From positions 1-5,335 of the forward strand of contig JAXEXP010000115.1 of NCBI GenBank assembly GCA_034113365.1: a stretch of DNA of 5,335 nt. Direction: 5' to 3'. The position numbers were made by a program, and so were the translations under genes. Positions 1-5,220 of this stretch are shown piece after piece (positions within the stretch are counted from its first letter, which is position 1; each line of letters opens with the position of its first letter). Origin of the DNA: Spyradocola sp034113365 (GTDB lineage: Bacteria > Bacillota > Clostridia > Christensenellales > UBA1750). Under the pieces are notes generated by a model, which saw only the letters and a list, made by a program, of their open reading frames with translations, was not told where the DNA came from and searched no databases.

Positions 1-49
1 GCTGCCTTTGTCCATACTCCATTTCTGTGAAGTTCATCTGCTTTTCCAT
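1..49 (-). CDS. Transposase N-terminus, IS5-like (partial, runs off left edge)
   Basis: The start codon is at 49-47 and 16 codons are visible, reading MEKQMNFTEMEYGQRQ. The motif of an aromatic residue, then E, Y and a basic stretch resembles the N-terminus of clostridial IS5-family transposases (typically xFTExEYxxRKxKTKRE). GAGGTG lies 6 nt upstream of the start. The catalytic DDE domain is outside the window, so activity cannot be judged. It is identical to the start of the gene at the right edge. Confidence 0.65.
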   Translation of the reverse strand, partial: MEKQMNFTEMEYGQRQ

Positions 50-67
50 CTTTCTCACCTCGGTTCT

Positions 68-95
68 ATTATACTACTTCCTTTTCTTTTGATAA
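68..95 (-). promoter_or_regulatory. Transposase promoter (left IS copy)
   Basis: On the minus strand, TTATCA (90-95) and a perfect TATAAT (68-73) are separated by 16 nt and lie about 20 nt upstream of the transposase start. This is a good housekeeping-sigma promoter. It reads out of the window. Confidence 0.6.
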
Positions 96-107
96 ATCAG
101 TGTTTAC

Positions 108-164
108 TTGAGGGGAAGCTGGCGCCCGCAGGCGACTGATGAGGTGTCCGTCAAGCACCACCCC
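108..164. repeat. Half of a palindromic REP-like intergenic repeat, split by the IS
   Basis: The plus strand reads TTGA (loop) then GGGGAAGC (right arm, 112-119). A second small hairpin, CGCC-CGCA-GGCG (125-136 region), and the tail CTGATGAGGTGTCC...CACCACCCC follow. The missing left arm, GCTTCCCC, is exactly what precedes the IS at the right end of the window (5197-5204). A related, diverged copy of the second hairpin and tail lies at 5135-5170 (22 of 27 positions identical, then 9 of 9 after a gap). I recall units like this as common intergenic repeats in gut Clostridia; that is memory, not a search. Confidence 0.65.
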
Positions 165-170
165 TATTCA

Positions 171-206
171 CGAGCAAAGACCCGGCGCCGCAATGACACC
201 GGGTCT
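171..206 (-). terminator. Rho-independent terminator of the acyl-CoA synthetase gene
   Basis: Read on the minus strand, AGACCCGG (206-199) pairs with CCGGGTCT (185-178). The stem extends inward by four more pairs, two of them G-U that form only in the minus-strand RNA, to give a 12-bp stem with a 5-nt loop. The tail is short (TTTGCTC). It begins 17 nt after the stop codon. The plus strand also has a T-rich run after the same stem, so it may act both ways. Confidence 0.7.
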
Positions 207-222
207 CTTTTCAAACGGACAG

Positions 223-1866
223 TTACTTGTTCTCGCCCGCACGGATGCGCGCACGGGAGATCTTGCCCGACACCGTCTTGGGCAGCTCGTCGACGTAGCG
301 CACCACGCGGGGGTACTTGTAGGGCGCGGTGAGCTTCTTGACGTAGGTCTGCAGCTCCTTGGTCAGCTCGGGCGTGCCCTCGTAGCCCTTGGACAGCACG
401 ATGGACGCGCAGACCACCTGCCCGCGGATGGGGTCGGGCACCGCGGTGATGGCCACCTCGTGCACCGCCGGGTGCGTCAGCAGCACGCTCTCGATCTCAA
501 ACGGCCCGATGCGGTAGCCCGAGCACTTGATCACGTCGTCGTTGCGGCCCACGTACCAGTAAAAGCCGTTCTCGTCCGCCCACGCCACGTCGTTGGTGTG
601 GTAGACGTCGTCGTAGTTGCGCTCCACCCTGCCGTCCACCCAGTAGCCGCGCAGCAGTCCCGGCGGCACGGTCTTGTGCAGATTGCGGATCACGATCTCG
701 CCCTCCTGACCCACGGGGCACTCGTTACCGTCTTCATCCACGATGGCGATGTCGTACAGCGGCGAGGGCTTGCCCAGCGCGCCGGGGCGCGGGTCGAACC
801 ACGCAAAGTTGCCGATGAGCACGCTGCCCTCGGACTGGCCGAAGCCCTCGTGGATCACAAGGCCGGTGATGCGCTGAAATTCCTTCGTGATCTCCGCCGC
901 GAGCGCCTCGCCCGCAGTGCCGCAGGAGCGCACCGACATAAAGTCCTCGCGCGTGATGCCCTCCTTCATCATGAAGCGGTACATCGTCGGCGGCACGCAG
1001 AACGTGGTGGGCTTCTCGTTGCGCACGCAGTTGATCAGGTTCCGCGCGTCGAACTTGTCAAAGTCGTAGCCCAGCACCGCCGAACCGGAGATCCACTGGC
1101 CGTAGATGCAGCCCCAGCCGAACTTCGCCCAGCCGCTGTCCGACACCGTCAGGTGCAGGCCGCCGTCCTCCACGCGCTGCCAGAACTTGGCGGTGACGAT
1201 GTGCCCCAGCGGGTAGGTCTGGTCGTGCACGACCAGCTTTGGCATGCCCGTGGTGCCGGAGGTAAAGTAGCACACCAGCACGTCCGTGTTGACGATGTCG
1301 GGCATCGTGAACTCCGCAGGCGCCTCCTCAATGCCCCTGTCGTAGTCCAGCCAGCCCTCCTTGCCGCCGCGCGCCAGCAGGATGTGCTGCAGCGACGGGC
1401 ACTGCGGCACGGAATCCTCCACCTGCTTCTGGCTCCACGCATCGTCGGTCGCGATGATGGCCTTGATCTGAGCGGCGTTTACGCGGTAGACGATGTCCTT
1501 GGTCGCCAGCTGCACGCTCGCCGGGATGATGACCACGCCCATCCGGTGGCACGCCACCGCCGTGACCCAGTACTGCCAGTTGCGCTTGAGCAGCGTCATC
1601 ACGCGGTCGCCCTTCCGAAGCCCCAGAGAGCTCAAATAATTCGCCGCCTTCTTCGACAGCTCGGAGATCTCCTTAAACGTGAACTCCCTGCGCTCACCGC
1701 GGTCGTTGAGCCACACCAGCGCGCGCTTGTGCTCGTCCGCCTCCGCCCACGCGTCCACGACGTCGCGCGCGAAGTTGAACTTCTCGGGCACCATCAGTTC
1801 GTAGTTCTTCTTAAAGTCCGCGTACGAGTCAAAGCTCGTGCGGGTAAGCAGCTTGCTCAGCAGCAT
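223..1866 (-). CDS. AMP-forming acyl-CoA synthetase, MACS (medium/branched-chain) type
   Basis: This 547-residue ANL-superfamily enzyme activates a carboxylic acid to acyl-AMP and then transfers it to CoA in the cytoplasm. Visible motifs are the phosphate-binding loop TSGTTGMPK (202-210), AGE (318-320), EGFGQSE (340-346), YHTND (422-426), the hinge region GRNDDVIKCSGYR (440-452), and PKTVSGK with the catalytic lysine K535. The N-terminus (FDSYADFKKNYELMVPEKF) and the stretch around TYPLGHIVTAKFWQ closely resemble the Methanosarcina MACS enzyme as I recall it, which favours 2-methylbutyrate. The true substrate here is unknown. The start at 1866 is chosen because GGGAGGT lies 9 nt upstream; the open frame continues upstream only into the T-box terminator. 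Regulation is by the T-box leader in front. Oddities: motif A7 has Asn where Gly is usual (TND for TGD), and A5 has Ser for Thr. Confidence 0.93.
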   Translation of the reverse strand: MLLSKLLTRTSFDSYADFKKNYELMVPEKFNFARDVVDAWAEADEHKRALVWLNDRGERREFTFKEISELSKKAANYLSSLGLRKGDRVMTLLKRNWQYWVTAVACHRMGVVIIPASVQLATKDIVYRVNAAQIKAIIATDDAWSQKQVEDSVPQCPSLQHILLARGGKEGWLDYDRGIEEAPAEFTMPDIVNTDVLVCYFTSGTTGMPKLVVHDQTYPLGHIVTAKFWQRVEDGGLHLTVSDSGWAKFGWGCIYGQWISGSAVLGYDFDKFDARNLINCVRNEKPTTFCVPPTMYRFMMKEGITREDFMSVRSCGTAGEALAAEITKEFQRITGLVIHEGFGQSEGSVLIGNFAWFDPRPGALGKPSPLYDIAIVDEDGNECPVGQEGEIVIRNLHKTVPPGLLRGYWVDGRVERNYDDVYHTNDVAWADENGFYWYVGRNDDVIKCSGYRIGPFEIESVLLTHPAVHEVAITAVPDPIRGQVVCASIVLSKGYEGTPELTKELQTYVKKLTAPYKYPRVVRYVDELPKTVSGKISRARIRAGENK

Positions 1867-1891
1867 CGGATGTCTACCTCCCAGTATCTGT

Positions 1892-1932
1892 AAAATAAAA
1901 GACCTTCGCCCTATTGCCATAGGACGAAGATC
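1892..1932 (-). terminator. T-box attenuator terminator (acyl-CoA synthetase leader)
   Basis: A 13-bp stem (1932-1920 with 1913-1901, three G-U pairs), a 6-nt loop TGGCAA and the tail TTTTATTTT sit 26 nt before the start codon. Its 5' arm contains the bases needed for the antiterminator, so the two folds are mutually exclusive. Without uncharged tRNA, transcription should stop here. Confidence 0.93.
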
Positions 1933-2182
1933 TCGCGTTACCACCTATTTTCGCATACGATCGTATGCGCACTCTGCCGGCACGGGCTTTCACGCCGATG
2001 CCGCTCCCTTCTATCGCGGGGAAAGCGCCGCCGCCTACTGGCCTGCGTATCCGCAGGGGGTTCAGTGCGAGGCTCCGAGACTACTTCGCCGGCGTCCTCA
2101 CGAGGCGCTTCCACCGTCCGCCTCTCTCTTTGCTTCAGACCTACCGGGTACTCCTTCTCATCACAGCCAAAGTATCAAGTTG
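1892..2182 (-). promoter_or_regulatory. T-box riboswitch leader upstream of the acyl-CoA synthetase
   Basis: The leader shows the full T-box plan. It begins GTGATGAGAAGGAGTA (kink-turn ATGA, then the loop-E strand AGTA at 2149-2152), followed by AGAGAG and the apical loop GGTGGAAG (2115-2108). On the 3' strand, CCGGT/GCCGG and GAGA/TCTC flank the specifier loop CGAAGTAG (2088-2081). Two further hairpins follow: CCTGCG-GATA-CGCAGG (2057-2042) and a perfect 18-bp palindrome as stem III (1969-1952). The T-box AGGTGGTAACGCGAG (1946-1932) comes next. ATAGG pairs with CCTAT to form the antiterminator, competing with the terminator at 1892-1932. The tRNA-binding bulge TGGT predicts a discriminator A. 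The specifier is most simply GUA (Val), being followed by a purine and the base helix. Spacing from GAA would instead give UAG, so the amino acid is unsettled. Confidence 0.93.
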
Positions 2183-2188
2183 TGAATA

Positions 2189-2217
2189 AATATAGCAAAC
2201 CCGCGCCGCGTTGTCAA
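2189..2217 (-). promoter_or_regulatory. Promoter of the T-box/acyl-CoA synthetase transcript
   Basis: On the minus strand, a perfect -35 TTGACA (2217-2212) and -10 TATATT (2194-2189) are separated by exactly 17 nt. Transcription should start near 2182, giving a leader of about 315 nt before the start codon. A 20-nt inverted repeat overlaps the first bases of the -35 box. Confidence 0.85.
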
Positions 2218-2235
2218 GCATAAATTGTTATGCTT
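2216..2235. repeat. Perfect 8-bp inverted repeat overlapping a -35 box (possible operator)
   Basis: The plus strand reads AAGCATAA, a 4-nt spacer ATTG, then TTATGCTT. It lies 25 nt downstream of the acetyltransferase stop and overlaps the -35 hexamer of the T-box promoter by two bases. There is no U-run after the stem on either strand, so it is a poor terminator candidate. An operator for a dimeric regulator is possible but unproven. Confidence 0.5.
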
Positions 2236-2260
2236 CCCGTATTTTTTCGCGCGGCCTGCC

Positions 2261-3040
2261 TCACAGCTCCACGTTGAAGATCCGCGTCACGGGCAGATCC
2301 CCCGCGCTGGTCAGCGTCAGATAGCCCTCCGTGTTGTAGTACCAGCACCCAACAGAGGGCGTCAGCCCCGCGTCCAGCACGCGCTGCGTCAGCCCCATGA
2401 TGATGCTCCGCCCCACGCCCTTGCGCCGGTGCTCCGCCAGCACATAGTTGCCGATGTCCCAAATCTCCGGCCGCAGCCGGTGCGGGCACACCAGCCCAAA
2501 GCCCAGCGCGCGCCCGCCGCCCTCCAGCGCCCAGACCTGCAAATCGTCCCGCGCGCGGATGTTCTCCGCCCACTCGCCATCGGTCAGCTCGTTCACCCAG
2601 CCGTATTCTTCCGGCGGTACCAGCCGCAGATACGCGCCATCGTACTCCGCGGGCCGCACCGCGCGCTCGCCCAGCCGGAAGTTGTACGCCTGCAGCTCGA
2701 TCTTCCCGCCGCGCAGCACCGCCCGCTCCAGGCACAGGCTCACCATCGCGCCGTCGCCGCTGGTCACAAACGCTCTTTTCAGGCCAAACCGCGCCACCGC
2801 CTGCTCCAGCACCGCCCTCGCGTCGCGCAGCCATGCCTGCCGCAGCTAAAACGCCGCCAGCAGCCCATCCTTCTCCGCGACAAACCCGCAGACCTCGCCG
2901 CCGCGCCGGATCTCATGCAGCGCCGCGTTCCAGATGTGATCGTCAAAGAATCCGTCCGTGCCGCTGCCCAGCGTGCCAAAAAACTCCGCGATCAACGGCG
3001 CAAGCGCCTGTCTGCTGATGTTTTCAAACGTGTAGTCCAT
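2261..3040 (-). pseudogene. GNAT-family N-acetyltransferase interrupted by one in-frame TAG
   Basis: Both halves lie in one frame, which would encode 259 residues if codon 65 (TAG, 2848-2846) were read. Around it the sequence runs ...KDGLLAAF-stop-LRQAWLRDARAV..., with no shift or gap, so a point change such as CAG to TAG is the simplest cause. The C-terminal half is a recognisable GNAT fold: YVLAEHRRKGVGRS carries the acetyl-CoA pyrophosphate loop (RRKGVG, about 205-210), followed by GCWYYN and a final beta segment. The N-terminal ~130 residues are not assigned to a named domain. The start at 3040 has GGGAG 5 nt upstream; an ATG at 3052 lacks one. It is cotranscribed with the UPF0340 gene. 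Substrate is unknown. A truncated GNAT from a GTG near 2812, readthrough, suppression or a sequencing error remain possible. Stop is TGA. Confidence 0.8.
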
Positions 3041-3052
3041 GTTTTCTCCCAT

Positions 3053-3601
3053 CTATCGGATCTTCTGCGGATAGCGCGCGCGCTCCCCGCCAATCAGCGG
3101 CGGCCGCGTCACCGCAGCGCAGAGGTGCGCCTGCCCGATGCACTTCGTTTCCAGCCGCACCGGCACCGCCACGCGCGCAAGATGCATGCCGATCAGCGTG
3201 TCGCCGATGTCCAGCCCCGCCTTGGCCACGATGGTCTCCGCCAGGCACGGCTCCTCCAGCGCCTGCCAGTAGGCCGTCGCCATGGAGCCGCCCGCGTGCT
3301 CCCAGGGCTGCGCGCACACCTCGGTAAAGCCCTTTTCCTCCAGCGCCGCGCGGGGCAGCACCAAAGCGCGGTTGAGGTGCTCGCAGCACTGCACCGCCAG
3401 CACGCCGCCCGCAGCCTCCACGGGCTCCCGCAGGCCGCGCAGCACCTCCCGCGCCACCTCCAGCGTGCCCGACGAGCCGATGCGCGCCCCCATGATCTCC
3501 GAGGTGGAGCAGCCCACCACCACGATCTGTCCCTTTTTCAGTTTCGCGCGCTCCACCAGCTCCTGCATCGCCGCGCGCGCCTGTTCATATAATTCGCTCA
3601 T
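3053..3601 (-). CDS. UPF0340 / DUF436 (TIGR01440) family protein, YwlG-like
   Basis: This 182-residue soluble protein matches the YwlG family as I know it, in length (about 180) and motifs. They are GCSTSEIMG (30-38), QCCEHLNRAL (71-80), AGGSMATA (103-110), DIGDTLIGMHL (131-141) and the family-ending LIGGERARY (169-177). The biochemical role of the family is not established. The conserved Cys and His clusters could be a metal or active site, which is inference. There is no signal peptide or membrane segment. The start is supported by AGGAGG 10 nt upstream. The gene ends in TAG, and the next ATG follows immediately, so it is translationally close to the acetyltransferase gene. It diverges from trpS. 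Confidence 0.92.
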   Translation of the reverse strand: MSELYEQARAAMQELVERAKLKKGQIVVVGCSTSEIMGARIGSSGTLEVAREVLRGLREPVEAAGGVLAVQCCEHLNRALVLPRAALEEKGFTEVCAQPWEHAGGSMATAYWQALEEPCLAETIVAKAGLDIGDTLIGMHLARVAVPVRLETKCIGQAHLCAAVTRPPLIGGERARYPQKIR

Positions 3602-3635
3602 CAGAAAAGCGCCTCCTTGCCCATTGTCGTCCCCT

Positions 3636-3664
3636 AGTATACCACATTTCCCCGCCTTGCGGAA
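3636..3664 (-). promoter_or_regulatory. Extended -10 promoter of the UPF0340-GNAT operon
   Basis: On the minus strand, TGGTATACT (3644-3636) is an extended -10 element. The -35 position 17 nt upstream (TTCCGC, 3664-3659) is weak. The start would be near 3629, leaving a leader of about 28 nt with no room for a riboswitch. Confidence 0.65.
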
Positions 3665-3689
3665 CCCCGTCCCCGCCGCAAATGATGGA

Positions 3690-3718
3690 TTGACAAAGCC
3701 CGCCGCGGGTGTTACACT
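3690..3718 (+). promoter_or_regulatory. trpS promoter
   Basis: A perfect TTGACA (3690-3695) and TACACT (3713-3718) are separated by 17 nt. They are placed correctly to start the T-box leader near 3725. The promoter diverges from the UPF0340 promoter with about 25 bp between their -35 boxes. Confidence 0.8.
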
Positions 3719-3724
3719 AATTGC

Positions 3725-4010
3725 CGTAAACCTTTGACGCGGAAGAAATGCGCCGCGATGAGCGTTTCCCAAGCGAGCCGGGGAGGGTGGAAGCCCGGCG
3801 GATGCGCTGGCGCACCTGGGCCGCGGAGGGCAAGGGGAAAGGGCGGCTTCGCCCGAGTATCTGCGCCGCAGAGCCTGCGTTACGGGCTGGGAGCGTGTTT
3901 TACCCGCGCTTCTGTATTGAGATGCGCCCCTTCGGCGCGACAAAGGTGGTACCGCAGCATCAAGCCTGATCCTGCCCTTTGCATGCACATGCAGGGGGCA
4001 GTTTTATTTT
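3725..4010 (+). promoter_or_regulatory. Tryptophan T-box riboswitch of trpS
   Basis: Stem I is built from GCGG/CCGC (3739-3742, 3821-3824) and TGCGCC/GGCGCA (3749-3754, 3809-3814). Between them on the 3' strand is CCTGGG with the specifier TGG (3817-3819, Trp) followed by the expected purine. The apical arm is GCCGGG/CCCGGC around GGTGGAAG. Stem III is GCGCC/GGCGC (3924-3938). The T-box AAAGGTGGTACCGC (3942-3955) follows. The antiterminator pairs AAAGG with CCTTT (3976-3980) and GCAG with CTGC. The specifier loop lacks the usual AGUA/GAA loop-E bases. Uncharged tRNA-Trp should allow readthrough into trpS. Confidence 0.95.
3972..4010 (+). terminator. T-box attenuator terminator (trpS leader)
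   Basis: CTGCCCTTTGCATG (3972-3985) pairs with CATGCAGGGGGCAG (3988-4001), with two G-U pairs and the closing pair probably open, then TTTTATTTT. Its 5' arm holds the CCTTT needed for the antiterminator. The tail is the same as in the acyl-CoA synthetase leader terminator. Confidence 0.93.
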
Positions 4011-4044
4011 AGAATCAACGACCTGCAACAGGAGGAAACATACC

Positions 4045-5070
4045 ATGACCGAGATCACCGCACCCGCAAAGAAGAAGATCATATTCAGTGGCATCCAGCC
4101 CTCGGGGATCCTTACGCTGGGCAACTACATCGGCGCGCTGCGCAACTGGGTCAAGCTCCAGGACGACCCGGAGTACGACTGCATCTACTGCGTGGTGGAC
4201 CTGCACGCGCTGACCGTGCGCCAGAACCCCGCCGAGCTGCGCCGCCGCTGCGTGGAGACGCTGGCGCTGTTCATCGCCTGCGGCCTGGACCCCGAGAAGA
4301 ACATCATGTACTGCCAGAGCCACGTCTCCGGCCACAGCGAGCTGGGCTGGCTGCTGGGGTGCTTCACCTACATGGGCGAGCTGCAGCGCATGACCCAGTT
4401 CAAGGACAAGTCCGCCAAGCACGCCGACAACATCAACGCCGGCCTGTTCACCTACCCCGTGCTCATGGCCGCGGACATCCTGCTCTACGGCACGGACCTC
4501 GTGCCCATCGGCGCGGACCAGAAGCAGCACCTGGAGATCGCCCGCGACATCGCGCTGCGCTTCAACAACATCTACGGCGACGTGTTCACCGTCCCCGAGG
4601 CCTACATGGGCAAGGCGGGCGCGCGCATCATGTCCATCACCGACCCCACCCGCAAGATGTCCAAGTCCGACGAGCCCAACTCCTACATCGCCATACTCGA
4701 CAAGCCCGAGGACATCCGCCGCAAGCTCAAGCGCGCCGTGACCGACTCCGAGGGCGTCATCCGCTACGACCGCGACAACAAGCCCGGCGTGTCCAACCTG
4801 CTGGACATCCTTGCCGCCATCACCGGCGAGGACATGGACGCCATCGTCGCCCGCTTTGAGGGCAAGGGCTACGGCGCCCTCAAGGAGGAAGTCGCCGAGG
4901 CCGTCATCGCCGAGCTCGCCCCCGTCCAGGAGCGCTACTACAAGATCCTGGCCGACAAGCCCTTCCTCGAGAAGGTCATGCAGACCAACGCCGAGCGCGC
5001 CGGCAAGATGTCCTTCAAGATGATGTCCAAGGTCCACAAAAAGCTCGGTCTCGCCCCCTACAAGCTGTAA
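4045..5070 (+). CDS. trpS: Tryptophanyl-tRNA synthetase
   Basis: This 341-residue class Ic synthetase charges tRNA-Trp with tryptophan using ATP in the cytoplasm. The HIGH-type signature is PSGILTLGNYIGAL (19-32), with Thr in the first position of TLGN as in the Bacillus enzymes. GADQKQH (156-162) lies in the catalytic core and KMSKS is at 204-208. The core closely follows bacterial TrpRS (SGIQPSG, VVDLHALTV, GELQRMTQFKDKSAKH, LMAADILLYGTDLVPIG). About ten extra N-terminal residues, lysine-rich (TEITAPAKKK), precede the usual start, which accounts for part of its length over the common 325-335. The start at 4045 has AGGAGG (4030-4035) 9 nt upstream; the upstream in-frame ATG at 3979 falls in the attenuator. 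Expression is controlled by the Trp T-box in front. Stop TAA. It stands alone as a single-gene unit. Confidence 0.98.
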   Translation: MTEITAPAKKKIIFSGIQPSGILTLGNYIGALRNWVKLQDDPEYDCIYCVVDLHALTVRQNPAELRRRCVETLALFIACGLDPEKNIMYCQSHVSGHSELGWLLGCFTYMGELQRMTQFKDKSAKHADNINAGLFTYPVLMAADILLYGTDLVPIGADQKQHLEIARDIALRFNNIYGDVFTVPEAYMGKAGARIMSITDPTRKMSKSDEPNSYIAILDKPEDIRRKLKRAVTDSEGVIRYDRDNKPGVSNLLDILAAITGEDMDAIVARFEGKGYGALKEEVAEAVIAELAPVQERYYKILADKPFLEKVMQTNAERAGKMSFKMMSKVHKKLGLAPYKL

Positions 5071-5078
5071 CCCCTCCA

Positions 5079-5112
5079 AAGCTCCCGCCTCCCGCAGGCA
5101 GGGAGCTTTTTT
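5079..5112 (+). terminator. Rho-independent terminator of trpS
   Basis: AAGCTCCC (5079-5086) pairs with GGGAGCTT (5101-5108), with an inner CCT/AGG pairing, followed by a run of T to 5112. It starts 8 nt after the trpS stop. Confidence 0.9.
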
Positions 5113-5134
5113 CATCCCCTCAAGAAAAATAGAC

Positions 5135-5170
5135 CGCCCGCACCCGGCTGATGAAATGTCCCACCACCCC
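5135..5170 (+). repeat. Degenerate copy of the palindromic intergenic repeat (hairpin-2 and tail)
   Basis: CGCCCGCA, then CTGATGA, TGTCC and CACCACCCC match the left repeat (123-164) in direct orientation: 22 of 27 positions, then 9 of 9 after a 6-nt gap. A palindrome arm upstream is not preserved (CCCCTCAAG at 5116-5124 may be a relic). The stretch from 5171 to 5196 is C/A-rich with nothing recognised. Confidence 0.5.
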
Positions 5171-5196
5171 CAAAACCTCCCCAGACCTCCCAAAAG

Positions 5197-5208
5197 GCTT
5201 CCCCTTGA
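5197..5208 (+). repeat. Left arm and loop of a palindromic repeat, cut by the IS
   Basis: GCTTCCCC (5197-5204) and loop TTGA (5205-5208) abut the IS start at 5209. The complementary arm GGGGAAGC is missing here but is present beside the IS at the left end (112-119). Confidence 0.65.
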
Positions 5209-5220
5209 GTAAACACTGAT

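Larger units (their letters stand above)
1..107 (-). mobile_element. 5' end of an IS5-like insertion sequence (left copy, partial)
   Basis: The stretch is the exact reverse complement of 5209-5315 with no mismatch, so the same element lies at both ends of the window, pointing outward. It is more AT-rich than its surroundings and carries a promoter, a ribosome binding site and the start of a transposase. The inner boundary is placed at 107 because identity to the other copy breaks at 109-110, and the TTGA at 108-111 belongs to the palindromic repeat. The outer part is off the window, so the far terminal repeat cannot be seen. The IS5 assignment rests only on the transposase N-terminus. Confidence 0.8.

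Noticed and set aside
131..164. Hammerhead ribozyme suggested by CTGATGA followed by GGTG...CACC
   Set aside because: The required GAAA after stem II is absent (ACCCC instead), and no cleavage-site strand or closing helices are seen in either copy of the repeat.
139..1893. 584-codon open frame on the plus strand opposite the acyl-CoA synthetase
   Set aside because: It is a shadow of a GC-rich gene: the product is rich in R, H, A and V, has no family motif, and spans the T-box leader terminator of the true gene.
1867..1944. Upstream in-frame ATG (1944) as start of the acyl-CoA synthetase
   Set aside because: It lies in the T-box sequence and the extension would be encoded by the terminator; the GGGAGGT site fits the start at 1866.
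1952..1969. Perfect 18-bp palindrome CGCATACGATCGTATGCG as a protein-binding operator
   Set aside because: Its position directly before the T-box sequence fits stem III of the riboswitch, which explains the symmetry.
2221..2260. Rho-independent terminator for the acetyltransferase gene
   Set aside because: On the minus strand the 3' region has an A-run, not a U-run, and the only good stem (2216-2235) is not followed by T's. Transcription may run on into the T-box leader.
2225..3592. 455-codon plus-strand frame opposite the UPF0340-GNAT operon
   Set aside because: Low-complexity R/A/H/P-rich translation; the minus strand carries recognisable UPF0340 and GNAT proteins with ribosome binding sites.
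3731..3988. Small plus-strand frames between the trpS promoter and trpS
   Set aside because: They lie within the structured T-box leader, lack ribosome binding sites and resemble no protein family.
4015..5193. 392-codon minus-strand frame opposite trpS
   Set aside because: A G/V/L/D-rich shadow of trpS that also spans the trpS terminator.
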